NCBI GenBank assembly: GCA_030039825.1
Contig: JASHUV010000012.1
Coordinates: 1 to 8,973, forward strand
Origin: Thermoplasmata archaeon
GTDB lineage: Archaea; Thermoplasmatota; Thermoplasmata; Lutacidiplasmatales; UBA184
DNA length: 8,973 nt
Direction of reading: 5' to 3'
The translations under genes were made by a program, and so were the position numbers. Position 1 is the stretch's first letter; the number at the start of each line of letters is the position of its first letter. Below are positions 5,719 to 8,973 of the stretch, piece after piece. Under the pieces are notes generated by a model. That model was not told the origin of the DNA and did not search any database. It worked only from the letters and a program-made list of their open reading frames with translations.

Positions 5719-8208
5719 TCAGGCGGCGGCGGGCCGCTCGGACCATCCACCCTTCGAGAGGTCGGAAGCGGTCCCGCCCGACGTCGGGCGCCGGCGTCGC
5801 CGGTGGATCTCCCTTGCGCCGATGACGGATACCAGGGCCAATAGACCGACGGCCGCCGCCACCAGCGCGGGCTCCGTCACACCCGGTCCCGCGGCGCCGG
5901 CCCGGCTCGCCACCGGGGTCGTGTTCGCCTCGAACGCGACCGGCTCGGTGAGGCCCACGCCGGCAACGCTCACCGATCCCTCCGCCGGCCGCGGGGTGTA
6001 GCCGGCGGGGCCGGCCACCGTGAACCCGTAGGAGCCGTTCGAGGCGTAGAACGTGAGGGTGGGCGCGGTCGTTCGGGCGATGGTGCCCGCGAGATCGACC
6101 GACCAGGGGCTCTCGGTCGGGAGCCCGGTCTCGACGAACTGCACGGCGACCTCGTTCGAGCCGGTGGCCACGACACTGAGCGAGCCGGAGAGCTGGTTCA
6201 CCACGTACAGCGCGCCGAGCGGGCCGTCGGGGGCGAGCCCCACGGGGTCGTACCCGACCGGCAGGGTCCCGAGGACGGCGTCGGTGGCCGGATCGATGAC
6301 GGTCAGGTCGTTGTCGTTCTCGTTCGCCGCGTAGACGAGCCCGTTCGCGGGGTCGTAGGTGATCGCCGAGGGCCCCGACCCGACCGGCAGGATCGTCACG
6401 TTCCCGAGGCTCGCCGCCGAGGCGACGCTGACGGTGTCGTTCGCGTAGTCCACCGCGAACAGCTGCTGGTTCCCGGGAGCCAGGGCCAGACCGTCGAGGC
6501 CCTGTCCGACCGGGAACGAGCCCAGGAGGGAGCCCGAGGCCGGATCGTACTCGCTCACGTTCCCCCAGTTGGAGTTGACCACGAACAGTCGCGAGGTGGA
6601 CGGATCGAACGCGAGGTCGACGGGGCCGGAGTCGTTCCCGACCGGAAACGTCGCCACGGCGTGGCCGCCCGATACGACGGTGAGGGTCGAGTTGCCGAGG
6701 CTCGCCACGTAGACGTTGCCGGAACTCGGGTCCAGGGCGAGCGCCGTGGGGTCCGCCCCCACCGGGACGGTCCCGACGAGGCCGGTGGCGTTCAGGACCG
6801 AGACGGTGTTCGAGCCGCCGTTGGCGACGTAGACCTCTCCGTCGACCGGGTCGAACACGAGGGCGTCCGGATCCGATCCGACCGGTATCGACCGCTCGAA
6901 CCTCGCGCTCGAGATGTTCACCTCGACCACCTGATCGGCGTCCGCCAAGGCCACGTCCATCGTGGCGGTGTCGGGATCGTACGCCGCGGCGCTCGGGCTC
7001 GTCGACAGCCGGAACGGGACGATCGGGGCGAGCGTGGAGGCGTTGAACCGGGTGAGATTGTCCGAGTCCCAGCTCGCCACGAGGACGGAGGCCGGCGCGC
7101 CGGCCACGATGGCGCCCTCCGCCCAGCCGCCCACCGGGAGGGAGGCGATCACCGTGGGATCCGCGCTGGCGTTCAGGACGCTCACGCGGTTCCCGCCCCA
7201 CACGCTCGCGAGCACGACCCCGCCGTGATCGTCGGGATTGTCGGCGAACCCCCAGTAGCCTCCAGAATCGGGGGGGGCGGGGACGGTGCCGACCACCGTG
7301 TTGTTGGGCCCCACGATGACGGCGGCCTGGTCGAGGACCGGCACGAACACGTCCCGGTCCGAGGGCGCATAGGCCATCGGTCCCGTGGCCCCGGTCGGCA
7401 GGCCGTTCGTCAGATTGACGGAGGCGACGGGCGCCTCGGACGTGGCGTTGAAGACGGTCAGGTTATCGCCGCCCCAGTTCTCCACGTAGAGGTCGCCGTT
7501 CGCGGGATCGTAGAGGTCCCACCAGGGTCCGTCCGCGTCCGCGAGGAACCCCTCCTCCTGGTTCGAGGTCCCGTTGATCACCATCACCCCTCCCGGATCG
7601 GACGACTCGGTGACGAAGAGGCGCCCGTCGATCGGATCGAGCGCGATGGCGACGGGGTCGGTGGTGTCCCCGGTGCCGATCGAGGTCAGCAGGCTGTCGG
7701 TGTTCGGGTCGATCACGAGGACCTGGGCCGAACGCCAGTCCACCGCGTAGACGAACCCGTTGTCCGGGTCATAGAGGACATCCTCCGGCTGGAGGCCCAC
7801 CGCGATGTCGCCGAGCAACCGTCCGGTCGATCCGTTGATCGCGGCCACGCCGCCCGCGTACCCCGGGCCGAACCCGCTGACGGGGATCGGGTCGTAGGCG
7901 ACGAAGAGCTTCCCGTTCCCCGGATCGTAGGCGAGGATCTGCGGCCCGCGGGGATTGAGGGTGTTCGGGTTGTTCCCGGGGCTCAGGGCGTCGCTCGTCG
8001 TGCTGACCGTCTGCTCGACCACCCCGATCAACGGGGGGGCGCCGGGGACCGGGGCCCCGATGAGCGCGCGGGGCCCGACGTCCGGCCCGGCGACGGGGAT
8101 CTCGGAGGGCCCGCGCGAAAGAGGGCCCGGACCGCTCGCGCCCAGGAGGAGTCCCACCGCCAGGAGGAACGCCACCGGCCCCGCCCCGTATCGACCCGGC
8201 CCGGACAT
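5719..8208 (-). CDS. Secreted, membrane-anchored YVTN beta-propeller surface protein
   Basis: 829 residues from ATG 8208. Residues 11-25 (PVAFLLAVGLLLGAS) form a signal peptide core. Residues 89-685 hold about 14 repeats of some 40-45 residues of YVTN type, each with a 'DPxNGxxYVAN...VxVIDxxT...xxxLPVG' pattern; fourteen fits two seven-bladed propellers. Residues 688-760 form a beta domain (FVETGLPTESPWSVDL, then NGSYGFTVAGPAGYTP) common in archaeal surface proteins. Residues 780-797 are a membrane anchor followed by the basic tail HRRRRRP. By eye there are 18 N-glycosylation sequons, all on the predicted outer side. The role is probably cell-surface binding or structure; no catalytic residues are recognised. 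The frame stays open up to 8487, but those extra 93 residues are Arg/Pro-rich and would bury the signal peptide, so ATG 8208 is preferred; GTG 8217 is also possible. No strong Shine-Dalgarno is seen. Confidence 0.9.
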   Translation of the reverse strand: MSGPGRYGAGPVAFLLAVGLLLGASGPGPLSRGPSEIPVAGPDVGPRALIGAPVPGAPPLIGVVEQTVSTTSDALSPGNNPNTLNPRGPQILAYDPGNGKLFVAYDPIPVSGFGPGYAGGVAAINGSTGRLLGDIAVGLQPEDVLYDPDNGFVYAVDWRSAQVLVIDPNTDSLLTSIGTGDTTDPVAIALDPIDGRLFVTESSDPGGVMVINGTSNQEEGFLADADGPWWDLYDPANGDLYVENWGGDNLTVFNATSEAPVASVNLTNGLPTGATGPMAYAPSDRDVFVPVLDQAAVIVGPNNTVVGTVPAPPDSGGYWGFADNPDDHGGVVLASVWGGNRVSVLNASADPTVIASLPVGGWAEGAIVAGAPASVLVASWDSDNLTRFNASTLAPIVPFRLSTSPSAAAYDPDTATMDVALADADQVVEVNISSARFERSIPVGSDPDALVFDPVDGEVYVANGGSNTVSVLNATGLVGTVPVGADPTALALDPSSGNVYVASLGNSTLTVVSGGHAVATFPVGNDSGPVDLAFDPSTSRLFVVNSNWGNVSEYDPASGSLLGSFPVGQGLDGLALAPGNQQLFAVDYANDTVSVASAASLGNVTILPVGSGPSAITYDPANGLVYAANENDNDLTVIDPATDAVLGTLPVGYDPVGLAPDGPLGALYVVNQLSGSLSVVATGSNEVAVQFVETGLPTESPWSVDLAGTIARTTAPTLTFYASNGSYGFTVAGPAGYTPRPAEGSVSVAGVGLTEPVAFEANTTPVASRAGAAGPGVTEPALVAAAVGLLALVSVIGAREIHRRRRRPTSGGTASDLSKGGWSERPAAA

Positions 8209-8514
8209 CGCTCGCACGCCGTGATCGGAGGGTGGGTGTCGCGCCTTAGGGATGACGGCGAAGGCACTAGCCTCCGTCGCGGCGCTCTCCGTCGTGAGCC
8301 GCACCGACCTCGACCGAGTCCGGTCCCGTGGGTCCCGCCCCTTCGGAGGCGGCCGCTCGGAAGGAACCGACCCGCCGCGCGCCACGTTGCGAGCGGGCCC
8401 CCCCGTCCCGAGCCTCGGGACCTCCCGCCCGCTCGGGATCGACCCCCGCGCCGGGAACGCGCCGGTCACGCCGAGGGCTCGGCGCATCGATCTCGAGCGG
8501 CGCGGGCGACGGGG
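8209..8514. other. Non-coding spacer upstream of the propeller gene, with several palindromes
   Basis: No gene is supported here; the propeller frame is open but its codons give an unstructured Arg/Pro-rich stretch. On the minus strand CCTAAGG (8250-8244) is a weak TATA-like patch; transcription from it would begin near 8221, giving a short leader before ATG 8208. A perfect 15-base palindrome TCCCGAGCCTCGGGA lies at 8406-8420, and a further CTCGGGA at 8432-8438 is spaced 18 bases from the second arm. A second hairpin is listed separately at 8469-8484. Confidence 0.45.
8469..8484 (-). terminator. Hairpin after the solute-binding protein gene
   Basis: CGCCGAG-GG-CTCGGCG is a perfect seven-base-pair inverted repeat about 30 bases past the stop at 8515. 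The tiny loop and missing T-run make it a doubtful terminator; it could also be a protein-binding dyad. Confidence 0.25.
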
Positions 8515-8973
8515 CTATCCACCGACGGCTCCGAGCGTGATGGTGTCGAACGGCTCGCCGCCCCACAACGGATTGGTGTCGAGGGAGTTGATGTCGATCC
8601 AGGACGACGCCGCGTCGACCTCGTTCGACTGGTAGGTGTAGACGTACAGGCACAGGCCGTAGGCGATCGCGTCCACGTCCGCGTAGACCTGCTGGCGCTC
8701 GGAGAGATCGGCGAGCGGTGCCGCCACGTTCATCGCGTCGACCATCGCGCGGTAGGCGATGCCCTGGCAGGCCTGCGGGATCCCGGTCCCGACGGAGAGG
8801 TTCGCCCAGGCCAGGTAATCTTGGACGCCGAAGGCGCAGCCCTGGGCGAACCGGCTCTGCTCGAGCCCCGCCGCGACCGCATCGCCCGACGTGAACGTCG
8901 AGTTCGGCGCGTAGAGCGGCGTCACGTAGTCGGTGGGGTCGGCGTAATCCGGGGCCCATCCGGTCGAGTAGAT
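8515..8973 (-). CDS. ABC transporter solute-binding protein, family 5 (peptide/nickel type), C-terminal part
   Basis: The last 152 residues of a protein whose N-terminus lies beyond the right edge. The segment GWAPDYADPTDYVTPLY (fragment residues 5-21) is the hallmark C-lobe motif of DppA/OppA/NikA-type binding proteins, which capture peptides, nickel complexes or sugars outside the membrane and hand them to an ABC permease. The part after it, with SERQQVYADVDAIAYGLCLY, matches the typical helix in which the ligand-binding protein closes its C-lobe. Three cysteines (in QGCAFG, PQACQG and GLCLY) could form a disulfide, fitting an extracellular location. The protein ends with AVGG and TAG at 8517-8515. 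Its partner permease and ATPase genes would be expected outside the window; none follow it here, since the next gene in its direction is the propeller protein. Substrate cannot be decided from this part. Confidence 0.88.
   Translation of the reverse strand: MYSTGWAPDYADPTDYVTPLYAPNSTFTSGDAVAAGLEQSRFAQGCAFGVQDYLAWANLSVGTGIPQACQGIAYRAMVDAMNVAAPLADLSERQQVYADVDAIAYGLCLYVYTYQSNEVDAASSWIDINSLDTNPLWGGEPFDTITLGAVGG

Noticed and set aside
4793..7201. An 802-codon minus-strand open frame overlapping the SIS gene and half of the propeller gene
   Set aside because: It is a different frame from the propeller, whose regular YVTN repeats, signal peptide and anchor show the true frame.
8209..8487. N-terminal extension of the propeller protein to ATG 8487
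   Set aside because: It would put 93 Arg/Pro-rich residues before a clear signal peptide.

Overview
The window looks like a piece of a very GC-rich archaeal chromosome, most likely from an uncultivated Thermoplasmatota-type lineage. The lineage is an inference. It rests on an archaeal TATA box placed about 26 nt before a leaderless GTG start, a NikR repressor with both archaeal and bacterial relatives, and a large secreted YVTN-propeller protein. That protein ends in the 'ETGLPTESPWSV'-type beta domain and C-terminal membrane anchor common in archaeal surface proteins. No rRNA, tRNA, insertion sequence or CRISPR array is visible. The high GC content produces many long open frames on the wrong strand or in the wrong frame; these are left out.

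Layout. (1) Positions 1-2763, minus strand: two translationally coupled genes for multi-pass membrane proteins. The downstream one (1-1583) runs off the left edge. It has about a dozen membrane spans and a CX3C motif in an 'FFGRR..C...C' context, recalling NapH/NosR/CcoG-type membrane Fe-S proteins. The upstream one (1585-2763) is unrecognised and has a vicinal CC pair inside a membrane segment. Each protein has exactly two cysteines in the visible sequence. (2) Positions 2764-3063: non-coding, extremely GC-rich. (3) Positions 3064-4895: a nickel homeostasis module. nikR (minus) is divergent from a NiCoT nickel/cobalt permease gene (plus), and the 134-bp gap between them holds a TATA box, a candidate NikR operator and a nikR promoter. 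(4) Positions 5003-5587, plus: a GmhA-like SIS-domain protein. (5) Positions 5719-8208, minus: an 829-aa surface protein with about 14 YVTN-like repeats, which fits two seven-bladed propellers, followed by a beta domain and a C-terminal anchor. (6) Positions 8515-8973, minus: the C-terminal end of a family-5 (peptide/nickel type) ABC transporter solute-binding protein.

How the genes fit together. NikR senses nickel and probably represses the divergent permease by binding next to its TATA box/BRE. The family-5 binding protein could be a second nickel or peptide importer, but only its C-terminus is visible and nothing in it fixes the substrate. The SIS protein and the propeller protein have no evident link to nickel. 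The two membrane proteins at the left are the least explained part of the window and the best candidate for something not yet described.
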